Shown here: positions 16,244-25,900 of the stretch, in pieces | How positions within the stretch are numbered: position 1 is the stretch's first letter | How the letters are laid out: each line of letters starts with the position of its first letter | Assembly: GCA_963770505.1 (NCBI GenBank) | Contig: CAVYPR010000003.1 | Span: 434,001-498,000 of the forward strand | From: CAVYPR01 sp963770505 | GTDB taxonomy: Bacteria; Actinomycetota; Acidimicrobiia; Acidimicrobiales; RAAP-2 | Reading direction: 5' to 3' | Length of the DNA stretch: 64,000 bases | The notes under the pieces: generated by a model | Databases searched by the model: none | The model's input: only the letters and a program-made list of their open reading frames with translations | What the model was told of the DNA's origin: nothing | Program-made: the position numbers and the translations under genes

Positions 16244-17685
16244 CCGGGCCGGGCCCGACCCCCGGCGGCGAGGAGTCCCTCTTCCTCGCCGACGTCGAGG
16301 TCGAGGGCCGCGCCGGCCGGTGCGTCGAGGCCCGGGGAGGGACCGTCACCTACGTGGGCCCCCTCGAGCAGAGGCCGCCGCCGGCGTCCGGCCGCCGGGT
16401 CGAGGTCGACGGGGGAGGCGGGGCGCTCCTGCCCGGCCTCCACGACCACCACCTGCACCTCCTGGCCCTGGCCGCCCGCCGCCGTTCGGTCGAGTGCGGA
16501 CCGCCGGCGGTGGCCGGCCGCCCCGGGCTGGGCCAGGTGCTGCGGTCCGCCGCCGCCGGGGCGCGGGCCGGCGAGTGGGTGCGGTTCGTCGGCCACGACG
16601 AGACGGTGGCCGGCCCGCTCGACGCCCCGTCCCTCGACGGGCTCCTCGGCCCGGTGGCCGACCGGCCGGTCCGGGTCCAGCACCGCAGCGGCCACCAGTG
16701 GGCGCTGAACTCGGCCGCCCTGGCGCGGGTGCGCCTGGCGCTCGGCGACGCCGGGCTGGAGGCCCTGGGTCCGGGCGCCGGGCGGGGGGTGCTGTCGGGG
16801 GCCGACGCCGCCCTGCGGGCGGCCTGGGGATCCGACGCATGGCCGTGCCTCTCCGAGGTCGGGACGGAGCTGGCCCGCCTCGGGGTGACCGGGATGACCG
16901 ACGCCACGGTGTCGACCGGGGGCGAGGAGGTCGACCGGTTCGAGACCGCCCAGGCCTCGGGCGCCCTGCCCCAGCGGCTCTGCGTGCTCGGCGGCTCCGC
17001 CCCCGAGCGGCCGGGGCGCCGCCTCGTGCGCGGACCGTGCAAGATCGTCCTGGCCGAGGCCGACCTCCCGTCCCTCGACGAGCTGGCGGCGGCGGTCGCC
17101 GCGGCGGGTCCCCGGGGCGTGGCCCTCCACTGCGTGAGCCGGGAGTCGCTCGTGCTGGCGGCGGCGGCCCTGGGTCGCGCCGGCGGGGGACCGCACCGGA
17201 TCGAGCACGGTTCGGTGGCCCCGCCCGAGCTGGTCTCCCTGGTGGCCGGCCTCCCGGTGACGGTGGTGACCCAACCGGCCTTCGTCGCCGCCCACGGGGA
17301 CCGGTACCTGTCCGAGGTCGAACCGGCCGACCGCCCCTGGCTCTACCGCCTGGCCGGCTGGCGGGCGGCCGGCGTCCCGCTGGCCGGCAGCTCCGACGGG
17401 CCGTTCGGGCCGCTCGACCCCTGGGCGGCGATGCGCTCGGCCGTCGAGCGTTCCACCAACTCGGGGGTGCCCCTCGGCCCCGGCGAGGCCCTCACCCCCG
17501 AGGCGGCGCTGGGCCTCTACCTCGGGGCCCTGGACGACCCCGGCGGCCCGAGCCGCCGCGTGGTGCCGGGGGCGCCGGCCGACCTGTGCCTCCTGGCCAC
17601 CGGGTGGGCCGAGGCCCGGGGCGCCCTCGAGGCCGGCCTGGTGCGGGCCACCTTCTGCGGCGGGACGGCCGTCCACGGCGGCTGA
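16240..17685 (+). CDS. Amidohydrolase-superfamily (YtcJ-like, Amidohydro_3) enzyme
   Basis: About 481 residues from GTG 16240, which overlaps the preceding stop. The metal-binding HxH is in LLPGLHDHHLHLLAL near residues 64-78, further ligands lie in VALHCVSRE and PHRIEHGSVAPPEL, and the last aspartate is in LAGSSDGPFGPLDPW. This is the composite-domain, YtcJ-type amidohydrolase fold, with a short N-terminal beta-sandwich that is completed by the C-terminus. These enzymes cleave amide or cyclic C-N/C-O bonds in the cytoplasm; substrate is unknown. Operon position between a CoA transferase and aldehyde dehydrogenase suggests a catabolic hydrolysis step. Confidence 0.85.
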   Translation: MTGPGPTPGGEESLFLADVEVEGRAGRCVEARGGTVTYVGPLEQRPPPASGRRVEVDGGGGALLPGLHDHHLHLLALAARRRSVECGPPAVAGRPGLGQVLRSAAAGARAGEWVRFVGHDETVAGPLDAPSLDGLLGPVADRPVRVQHRSGHQWALNSAALARVRLALGDAGLEALGPGAGRGVLSGADAALRAAWGSDAWPCLSEVGTELARLGVTGMTDATVSTGGEEVDRFETAQASGALPQRLCVLGGSAPERPGRRLVRGPCKIVLAEADLPSLDELAAAVAAAGPRGVALHCVSRESLVLAAAALGRAGGGPHRIEHGSVAPPELVSLVAGLPVTVVTQPAFVAAHGDRYLSEVEPADRPWLYRLAGWRAAGVPLAGSSDGPFGPLDPWAAMRSAVERSTNSGVPLGPGEALTPEAALGLYLGALDDPGGPSRRVVPGAPADLCLLATGWAEARGALEAGLVRATFCGGTAVHGG

Positions 17686-17755
17686 GGCCGGCACCGGGTC
17701 CCCGGAGCGGCGGTACCATGCCGGGCGAGGTCCGGGTGACGACGATGGAGGCACG

Positions 17756-19243
17756 ATGACGACGGGAGACGCAGGCAAGGTGACCGGCGAGCAGCGGATG
17801 CTGATCGACGGCAAGCTGGTCGAGGCCCGCTCGGGCAACCTCTTCGACAACATCAACCCGGCCACCGAGGAGGTCCTGGGCCAGGTGGCCGACGCCGGCC
17901 ACGAGGACATGGACGCGGCCATCGCCGCCGCCCGCCGGGCCTTCGACGAGGGACCGTGGTCGACCGACCGCGAGCTGCGCAAGCGGTGCATCCTCCAGCT
18001 GCAGGCCGCGCTGGAAGAGGAGCGCGAGCTGCTCCGGGCCGAGCTGGTGGCCGAGGTCGGCACCCCGGTCCTGCTCACCTACGGCCCCCAGCTCGACGCC
18101 CCGCTGTCGGAGGGGTTGACCTGGCCCGCCAACTTCATCGACGAGTTCGCCTGGGAGCGCGACCTGCCCGAGGGCACCGCCTTCGGGACCCGCAGCCGGC
18201 GCTGGGTGGCCAAGGAGGCCGTGGGCGTGGTGGGGGCCATCGTGCCGTGGAACTTCCCCTTCGAGGTGACGGTCAACAAGCTGGGCCAGGCCCTGGCCAC
18301 CGGCAACACCGTCATCCTGAAGGCCGCCCCCAACACGCCGTGGAACGCCACGCGCATCGGCCGGCTGGTGGCCGAGCGCACCGACTTCCCCCCCGGCGTC
18401 CTCCAGGTGGTCACCACCGCCGACAACACCGTGGCCGAGGACCTGGTGACCGACCCGCGGGTCGACCTCATCTCCTTCACCGGCTCGACCGCCGTCGGGC
18501 GGCGGATCATGGCCCAGGGGGCCCCGACCCTCAAGCGGCTCTTCCTCGAGCTGGGCGGCAAGTCGGCCGACATCGTGCTCGAGGACGCCGACTTCGAGGC
18601 GAAGCTGGCCATGGCCTGGACGGTCTGCACCCACGCCGGGCAGGGCTGCGTGATGCTGACCCGGATGCTGCTGCCGCGCTCGCGCTACGACGAGGGGATC
18701 GCCCTCATCGAGGCCGGCTTCCGCAACGTCCCCTACGGCGACCCCACCGACACCGGCAACCTCCAGGGACCCCAGATCAGCGCCGTCCAGCGCGACCGGG
18801 TCCTGGGCTACATCGAGAAGGGCAAGGCGGAGGGGGCACGGGTGGTGGTGGGCGGCGGCCGACCGGCCCACCTCGACAAGGGCTACTACGTCGAGCCCAC
18901 CCTCTTCGCCGACGTGGACAACTCGATGACCATCGCCCAGGAGGAGATCTTCGGACCGGTCCTGGTGGTGGTGCCCTTCGACGACGACGACGACGCCGTG
19001 CGCATCGCCAACGAGAACCAGTACGGCCTCGGGGTGGGGGTGACGGCGGGCACCGAGGAGCGGGCCATCGCCGTGGCCAAGCGGGTGCGGGCCGGCACGG
19101 TGTCGATCAACGGCGGCATCTGGTACGGGGCGGACTCTCCCTTCGGCGGCTACAAGGCCAGCGGCATCGGGCGCCAGAACGGCCTCGAGGGGTTCGAGCA
19201 GTACCTGGAGACCAAGACCTACGCCGGACCGGTGCGCGACTAG
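17756..19243 (+). CDS. NAD(P)-dependent aldehyde dehydrogenase
   Basis: 495 residues, the usual length. ATG 17756 follows GGAGG at 4-nt spacing. Key motifs are present: GAIVPWNFPFEVTVNKLG (cofactor fold), SFTGSTAVGRRIM, LFLELGGKSADIVLED with the general-base Glu, and HAGQGCVMLTRMLLP with the catalytic Cys, then QEEIFGPVLVVVPFDD and SPFGGYKASGIGRQNG. It oxidises an aldehyde to the acid. It follows the amidohydrolase by 70 bp and is followed by a strong hairpin, so it is probably the last gene of the operon starting at 14859. The small residue pattern after the Cys does not identify the substrate. Confidence 0.95.
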   Translation: MTTGDAGKVTGEQRMLIDGKLVEARSGNLFDNINPATEEVLGQVADAGHEDMDAAIAAARRAFDEGPWSTDRELRKRCILQLQAALEEERELLRAELVAEVGTPVLLTYGPQLDAPLSEGLTWPANFIDEFAWERDLPEGTAFGTRSRRWVAKEAVGVVGAIVPWNFPFEVTVNKLGQALATGNTVILKAAPNTPWNATRIGRLVAERTDFPPGVLQVVTTADNTVAEDLVTDPRVDLISFTGSTAVGRRIMAQGAPTLKRLFLELGGKSADIVLEDADFEAKLAMAWTVCTHAGQGCVMLTRMLLPRSRYDEGIALIEAGFRNVPYGDPTDTGNLQGPQISAVQRDRVLGYIEKGKAEGARVVVGGGRPAHLDKGYYVEPTLFADVDNSMTIAQEEIFGPVLVVVPFDDDDDAVRIANENQYGLGVGVTAGTEERAIAVAKRVRAGTVSINGGIWYGADSPFGGYKASGIGRQNGLEGFEQYLETKTYAGPVRD

Positions 19244-19253
19244 GTCAGCACGC

Positions 19254-19276
19254 CGTCCGGCGTCACCCGCCGGACG
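19254..19276 (+). terminator. Hairpin after the aldehyde dehydrogenase
   Basis: CGTCCGGCG (19254-19262) and CGCCGGACG (19268-19276) form a perfect 9-bp stem with loop TCACC, eleven bases after the stop. A likely intrinsic terminator without U-tract, as is usual in very G+C-rich actinobacteria. Confidence 0.7.
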
Positions 19277-19382
19277 TCACCTCAAGCGATCGTCGCAACG
19301 GATGCGGCGGGGCTGCATGGCCTTGGGCACTCCGCCGACCGAAGCGGACAGGCCGCCGGCCGGATGCAGGCGACGTGGTCAC

Positions 19383-19643
19383 CTAGTGGCGGATGGAGTG
19401 GTGGTGCTTCCCGCGACCGGCGGCGATGTACCCGCCGCCGGTCGTGCCTGACTGGGTAACGGGGCGCATCGGCGCGCTGGCGACGGAGCCCCCGACGGTC
19501 TTCTCACAGCCCTTGTCCGACGACTGGTGCGGGCGCGCCGGGCAGGTGTGTGCGACGGCGGAGACGGGTGCGCTCGTCTGCACGGCCACGCCCAGGGAGA
19601 GCACAACGACGATCCCCAGACCAGCGCGCACGCGCACCTCCAC
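19383..19643 (-). CDS. Small exported protein of unknown function
   Basis: 86 residues from GTG 19643, preceded by GAGG at 6-nt spacing. The N-terminus VRVRAGLGIVVVLSLGVAVQ is a clear signal peptide with a probable cleavage near SAPVSAVAH. The mature peptide has only two cysteines (HTCPARPHQ and DKGCEKTVGG), a Gly-rich middle and a His-rich end (GKHHHSIRH). No family recognised. It converges with the aldehyde dehydrogenase gene and stands divergent to the giant surface protein gene. The His-rich tail could bind metal, which is speculation. Confidence 0.55.
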   Translation of the reverse strand: MEVRVRAGLGIVVVLSLGVAVQTSAPVSAVAHTCPARPHQSSDKGCEKTVGGSVASAPMRPVTQSGTTGGGYIAAGRGKHHHSIRH

Positions 19644-19980
19644 AGTCTACCTCGTGTCTTTCGACGGCAGGCGGGGGAGCCGGACGCGACCGGAGCCGGC
19701 CGAGGGGATGGATCCAACGATGCCGAAGCCGTGAACCAGCTTGCGCGGTCGGCTCACTGCCACCCGGGACAGTGGCTGGGTTTCGATTGCATGGTTGCAT
19801 CATCGGTCGTACGCTGCGGGTGGCGGTTACGCAGGCTTCCAACTGACCCGCGGAGGGGCGGATGAGGCGAGTCGCGTGGAGGAGTGCCTCTTCGACGCAC
19901 GTGCCGGAACGGCAACGCGATGTCGACTCCTGCGCCCGGCCACCCCGTGGGGTCGAAGCTCCCCGAGCTGGGCGGGCCCC
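19644..19980. other. Upstream region of the giant surface protein gene
   Basis: This 337-bp gap separates two divergent exported-protein genes. The frame of the giant protein stays open back to 19741 but encodes Arg/Trp-rich, unlikely sequence, so the gap is more likely regulatory. I find no riboswitch consensus. The sequence around 19789-19805 (TTGCATGGTTGCATC) repeats TTGCAT, a possible regulator site. Confidence 0.35.
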
Positions 19981-22900
19981 GTGAGGTGGTGCCGGCCAAG
20001 GGCTGAGGAACGCGTCAAAGGGCGCGCGTTGCGAGTTGCCCTGGCGCCCATCCTCCTCGCCGGGTTCTCGTTTTCCGGCGCCCTTGGGAGCCTGGAGGCG
20101 CTCCAGGGTTCACAGGCCGGGGCGGCGCAGACAGGAGCCGGAGTTGTTGGGAGCCACTACGCCATCTTGGTCCTCGAGGGTCTGCCCAGCCTCACATACA
20201 ACGAGGAGGAGATCAGCCCGAACGGCCAGTGGGTGATCGCCGGGAGCCTCGTTCCAACCACGTCGAATCCGTACTACCTGTTGCAGATCAGCGAGACACC
20301 GGGCAAATCACCGTCGGTGGTCGGCGTCACCGACCTCTACAGCTTCTCGCAGGTCACAGCGGCGCAAACCGCTCACGGCATCACGCCCTTCGGGAGCACG
20401 GCCCCTTCCAATCCCGAGCCGTCCATCGGAGCTTGCGGCACAAGCGACCCGTTGGCGCAGAACAGTTCCGGAATCGTCGTCGGGACGACCTATCTACAGC
20501 CGCCTAACGGTGGGCCTTTGCAATCGACATGCGGCGCCTTCGTGTACAGCGCCCACACGGGATCGGAATTGCTGAGCAACCTGTTGGGCAACGCCAACTT
20601 CTTCGCCTACCGAGGCCAGGGCATCGCCGACAACGGATTCATCGTCGGAGACGGGTTGACGCAGCGGAATTTCTCCGTGGCCTACCTGGCGTACCCGATG
20701 ACACTGCCGACCATCACAAGCGTCACCCCGGACGTGGGCACCGTCGACGGCGGCACCTCGGTCACGATCCAAGGGTCCAACTTCAACACCAACGCCGGGT
20801 CGACCGGCTTCGTCTTCGGCGTCACATCGCTGCCGTACCTTTCGGGGAAGCCGGCGACCAACGTCGACTGCACGACGACCACGCTCTGCACGATGACAAC
20901 CCCGACTGGAAACCCCGGGACCTACGACGTCTACGCCTCCACGGGTGTCGGCTATAGCGAGCCAGATCCGACAGACGATGACTTCACCTACATCGAGGTC
21001 CCCGAGATCTCCTCGGTGACACCCAAGGGCGGCCCGCTCGCAGGCGGGAACACAGTCATCATCCACGGCTCCGGCTTCAACAACTCGAGTCTCCCGCTCA
21101 CGACAGTGGATTTCGATCTCGGACCATCACACGGCACAGCAACCCTTGTGGCTGGGGGTACGTACTATGTGCTGTCGGATTCAGAGATCAGAGTCACGGC
21201 ACCCGACGCCCGGACGGCCGCCGATGGCTCACCGACCCTCTACACGTCGCTTGCACTGACGTTCACGGACGCCGAAGGCGCCCGAATATCCTCCGTGACG
21301 TCCACACCGACAGATGCCGCCTACGCCTTCGGCGTCCCCGTGATCAGGGATGTTGACCCCGGCGGCGGCCCGCTGGACGGCGGCAACCGCATCGTGATCA
21401 GCGGTTCGGGTTTCGAGGGCTACGGACTCGGGGCGCTGACAGGAGTCGTCTTCGCGGCGGCGACGGTGACATCAACACGACCGACGTTGAAGGTCGGACC
21501 CACAGACGTCACAGTGGTATCGGCAAGCGAAATCGTCGTCACAGAGGCTCCGGACGCGACGACACCCACAAACCATGATTCGACGTTCGCCTCGTCCGTC
21601 TCCGTCGTGTTCAAGGCCGCCGACGGGACCATTACCCACAGCGTCCCCGACGCGGACGGCGCCAACGACTACTTCTTCGGCGCCCCCGTGATCGATTCCC
21701 TCTCCCCGACAGCCGGGCCGGCCACAGGAGGCAACACGATCATCGTCCACGGCTCGGGCTTCGAGAACCCGGCCCTGCAGCTGACATCGGTGGCGTTCAC
21801 GACAGGCAACGAGACAGGGACAGTTTCCATCGCCGCGCAACACTTCACGGTCGTCGCCGATGACGAGATGAAGATCACTTCTCCGGACGCCAGCGATGAG
21901 CTGGAGACATCGGCGCTCCTCGACACGTACTTGTACGTCAGGTACAAGGTCAAAGACGAAGACACAGTCACCGTCACAAGCGAACCCCTGCATCCCGGGG
22001 ACAACGAGTACGTCTACGGAGTGCCGTTGATCGAGTCGGTCGATCCTGAAGGCGGCCCGCTTGACGGCGGAAACTCCATCGTTCTCAAAGGTTCCGGATT
22101 CGACAACGCCGACCTCAGCCTGAAGAGCATCGACTTCTACGCGGCAGATTCGGGCACGGAGTCTGACAGCGGCACAGGGAACACCGCGCCGCTGCTCGAG
22201 GTCACATGCGTCTCGGCGGACACATGCGACGTCGTCTCGGACACAGAGATCGAAGTCGTAGCACCCACAGCCACAGACGCCGACACAACCGGCGACGCCG
22301 TGCTCTCCACCGAGATCACGGCCGTCTTCACCGAGAACGAGAGCGGCGAAGAGATCGACAGCCAGCCGCTCGAAAAGGGAGACAACGACTACGTCTTCGG
22401 TGCACCGGTGGTCGATTCCGTCACTCCCGAAGGTGGCTCGCTCGACGGAGGCACAACCATCCTGATCGACGGATCGGGCTTCGAGGATCCCGGTCTGACC
22501 TTGGAGTCCGTCGCCTTTGCTCCCCTGGACGACACAGATGAGTCCGACACCCTCTTTGCCAGTGACACAGACGTCACCATTCTCTCGGACACACAGATCG
22601 AGGTGAAGACCCCGGACGCCTCGGGGCCGGCGGGAACAAGCCCGACCCTCGACACCGAGGTCACGGTCGTCTTCAGCGACGAGACAGAACGAACAGTTCT
22701 CAGCGTCCCAGCCGCGCAAGGCGACAACGACTACACCTTCGGGGCTCCGGTGGTCACAGCGATTGATCCCGAGGGCGGACCGGTAGAGGGCGGGAACACC
22801 ATCACGGTGCTCGGTTCGGGCTTCGACGACCCGGACCTCCAATTGACCAGCGTGAGCTTCGAAGCCGAAGGGGATACAGGCGGATCAGACGAGGTCAGCG

Positions 22901-25900
22901 TGGACGGGTCCGCTATACACGTCCTGTCGAACACGGAGATCCAGGTCGTCGCCCCCGACGTGACCGACCAGCTGACAGAAGGTCAGGATTTGCTGCTGAC
23001 CGCCGTGACCGCTCACTTCACGACCGACGACGACACTGCGGTGGAGAGCGTTCCCGCTTCGGTGGGTGACAACCTGTACACGTTCGGGGCGCCGACCGTC
23101 GATTCGGTGGCACCCGACGATGGTCCGTTGGGGGGCGGCAACACCATCACGATCAACGGTTCGGGATTCGACGAGCCCGGCCTCACTCTGACGGGCGTCA
23201 ACTTCGATCCCAACGGGGATTCAGAGGGATCCGCGGCCTTCAGCGCAGATCCAGACCAGATCGACATCGTGTCGGACACAGAAATCAAGGTCACGGCCCC
23301 CGACGCCACTGCAGCGGCTGACGGGGAACCACACCTCCAGACCACAGTCACGGTCACCTTCGCCGACACAGAAGGCTCCAAGATCGACAGCGTCCCGAGC
23401 GCCGAAGGTGCCAACGAGTACACCTACAACGAGTCGGCGACCATCACACAGGTGGATATGTACGGCGGGAGCAGCGACCCGACCATCGTCGTCTTCGGAA
23501 GTGGATTCGGAACAGAGCCCAGCGCCGTCTCCCCTTGCATGTCGGGTGGTGAGGACTTCGCCAACGACGATCTCTCGTTCGGTGACCTCACGACGCTCAC
23601 CGGGGCCGGGGCTGTCGGGGACTGCATCGGCCTCGACGTCTCGACCTACACCGAGACGGAGATCGAGTTCACCCTCGGTGCGGGCTATTCGAACTATCCG
23701 GTCGTGGCCGCCGGCGACCAGTTCACCGTCGACGTCTACGGCGCCATCTACACGGGCACCGTGAGCTGGAACGCTCAGACGATCCAGTTCACATCGTCAC
23801 CACCTTCCCCCGCGGTGGTCGGTGGCAAGGGGTACACGCCGCAGGCGACCTCCTCGGCCGGCCTGGAGGTGGCTATCACCGTCGACCACACCAGTTCCAC
23901 TGTCTGCGGGATCACAGACGGAGTGGTGAGCTTCTTTGCTCCCGGGACCTGCACCCTCGACGCCAACCAACCCGGGGACCTCCTGTACCCCGCAGCCACA
24001 CAGGTGCAGCAGTCCTTCACCGTGGACCAGCCGACCACGGCGGTCATGGTCAGCGGGACAGGAACGGTGAACGCCGGAGCCACCTACAGCGCCACCGTCT
24101 CGGGTAACGGCAACCCCGCCCCGACCTACGCGCTCGTGGCCGGTGCCCCGTCCTGGCTGTCGATCAACCCCACAACCGGGGCCATCTCGGGCACGGTGCC
24201 GACCAACATCACCACCTTCTCCTACTCGGTCAAGGCCACCAACCCGGTTGGTCACGCCACCAGCTCGACCCAGACGGTGACGGTGGACCAGCCGACCACG
24301 GCGGTCATGGTCAGCGGCACAGGCACGGTCTCTGGAGGGGGGATCTACAGCGCCGTCGCCTCGGGTAACGGCAACCCCGCCCCGACCTACGCGCTCGTGG
24401 CCGGCGCCCCGTCCTGGCTGACAATCAACCCCACAACCGGGGTCATCTCGGGCACGGTGCCGACCAACATCACCACCTTCTCCTACTCGGTCAAGGCCAC
24501 CAACTCAACGGGCAACGCCACCAGCTCGACCCAGACGGTGACGGTGGACCAGCCGACCACGGCGGTCATGGTCAGCGGGACAGGAACGGTGAACGCCGGA
24601 GCCACCTACAGCGCCACCGCCTCGGGTAACGGCAACCCCGCCCCGACCTACGCGCTCGTGGCCGGTGCCCCGTCCTGGCTGTCGATCAACCCCACAACCG
24701 GGGCCATCTCGGGCACGGTGCCGACCAACATCACCACCTTCTCCTACTCGGTCAAGGCCACCAACCCGGTTGGTCACGCCACCAGCTCGACCCAGACGGT
24801 GACGGTGGACCAGCCGACCACGGCGGTCATGGTCAGCGGCACAGGCACGGTCTCTGGAGGGGGGATCTACAGCGCCGTCGCCTCGGGTAACGGCAACCCC
24901 GCCCCGACCTACGCGCTCGTGGCCGGCGCCCCGTCCTGGCTGACAATCAACCCCACAACCGGGGTCATCTCGGGCACGGTGCCGACCAACATCACCACCT
25001 TCTCCTACTCGGTCAAGGCCACCAACTCAACGGGCAACGCCACCAGCTCGACCCAGACGGTGACGGTGGACCAGCCGACCACGGCGGTCATGGTCAGCGG
25101 GACAGGAACGGTGAACGCCGGAGCCACCTACAGCGCCACCGCCTCGGGTAACGGCAACCCCGCCCCGACCTACGCGCTCGTGGCCGGTGCCCCGTCCTGG
25201 CTGTCGATCAACCCCACAACCGGGGCCATCTCGGGCACGGTGCCGACCAACATCACCACCTTCTCCTACTCGGTCAAGGCCACCAACCCGGTTGGTCACG
25301 CCACCAGCTCGACCCAGACGGTGACGGTGGACAACGCTCCCACGCAGGTCACAGTGACGGGGCCGTCAAAGGTCGATGCCGGAGCCACTTACAGCGCCTC
25401 CGCCTCGGCCAACGGCAACCCGGTCTCGACCTTCACTTTGGTCAACGCCCCGACGTGGCTGCACATCACCGGCGCCGGCGTCATCACCGGGACCGTGCCA
25501 TTGACAGGCATCACCAGTTTCACGTTCCAGGTCAAGGCCACCAACCCCGCCGGGTCCGCCACCAGCGCGACCCAGACGATCACCGTCACACCCTCGATGA
25601 AAGCGACCAAGCCGGCCTTCACCTCGGCGGCGTCGGCCACGGCCAGCGTCGGCAAGCCGTTCACCTTCGGGATCGGCACCACCGGGAGCCCCGTCGCCAC
25701 CGTCACCGAGACAGGCACGCTGCCCACCGGGGTGCACTTCAGTGCCGGAACCTCGGGCACAGCCACCCTGAGCGGTGACCCGACAGCGGGGACCGGCGGC
25801 GTCTACCAGCTCAAGCTCAAGGCCACCAACAGCGCCGGGTCGGTCACCCAGACCTTCACACTGACCGTCGACCAGCCACCGGCCATCTCCTCGGCGGCCA

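Noticed and set aside
19644..20030. A riboswitch or a longer N-terminus for the giant protein
   Set aside because: No aptamer consensus was found, and the upstream in-frame sequence lacks protein character while a signal peptide follows GTG 19981.
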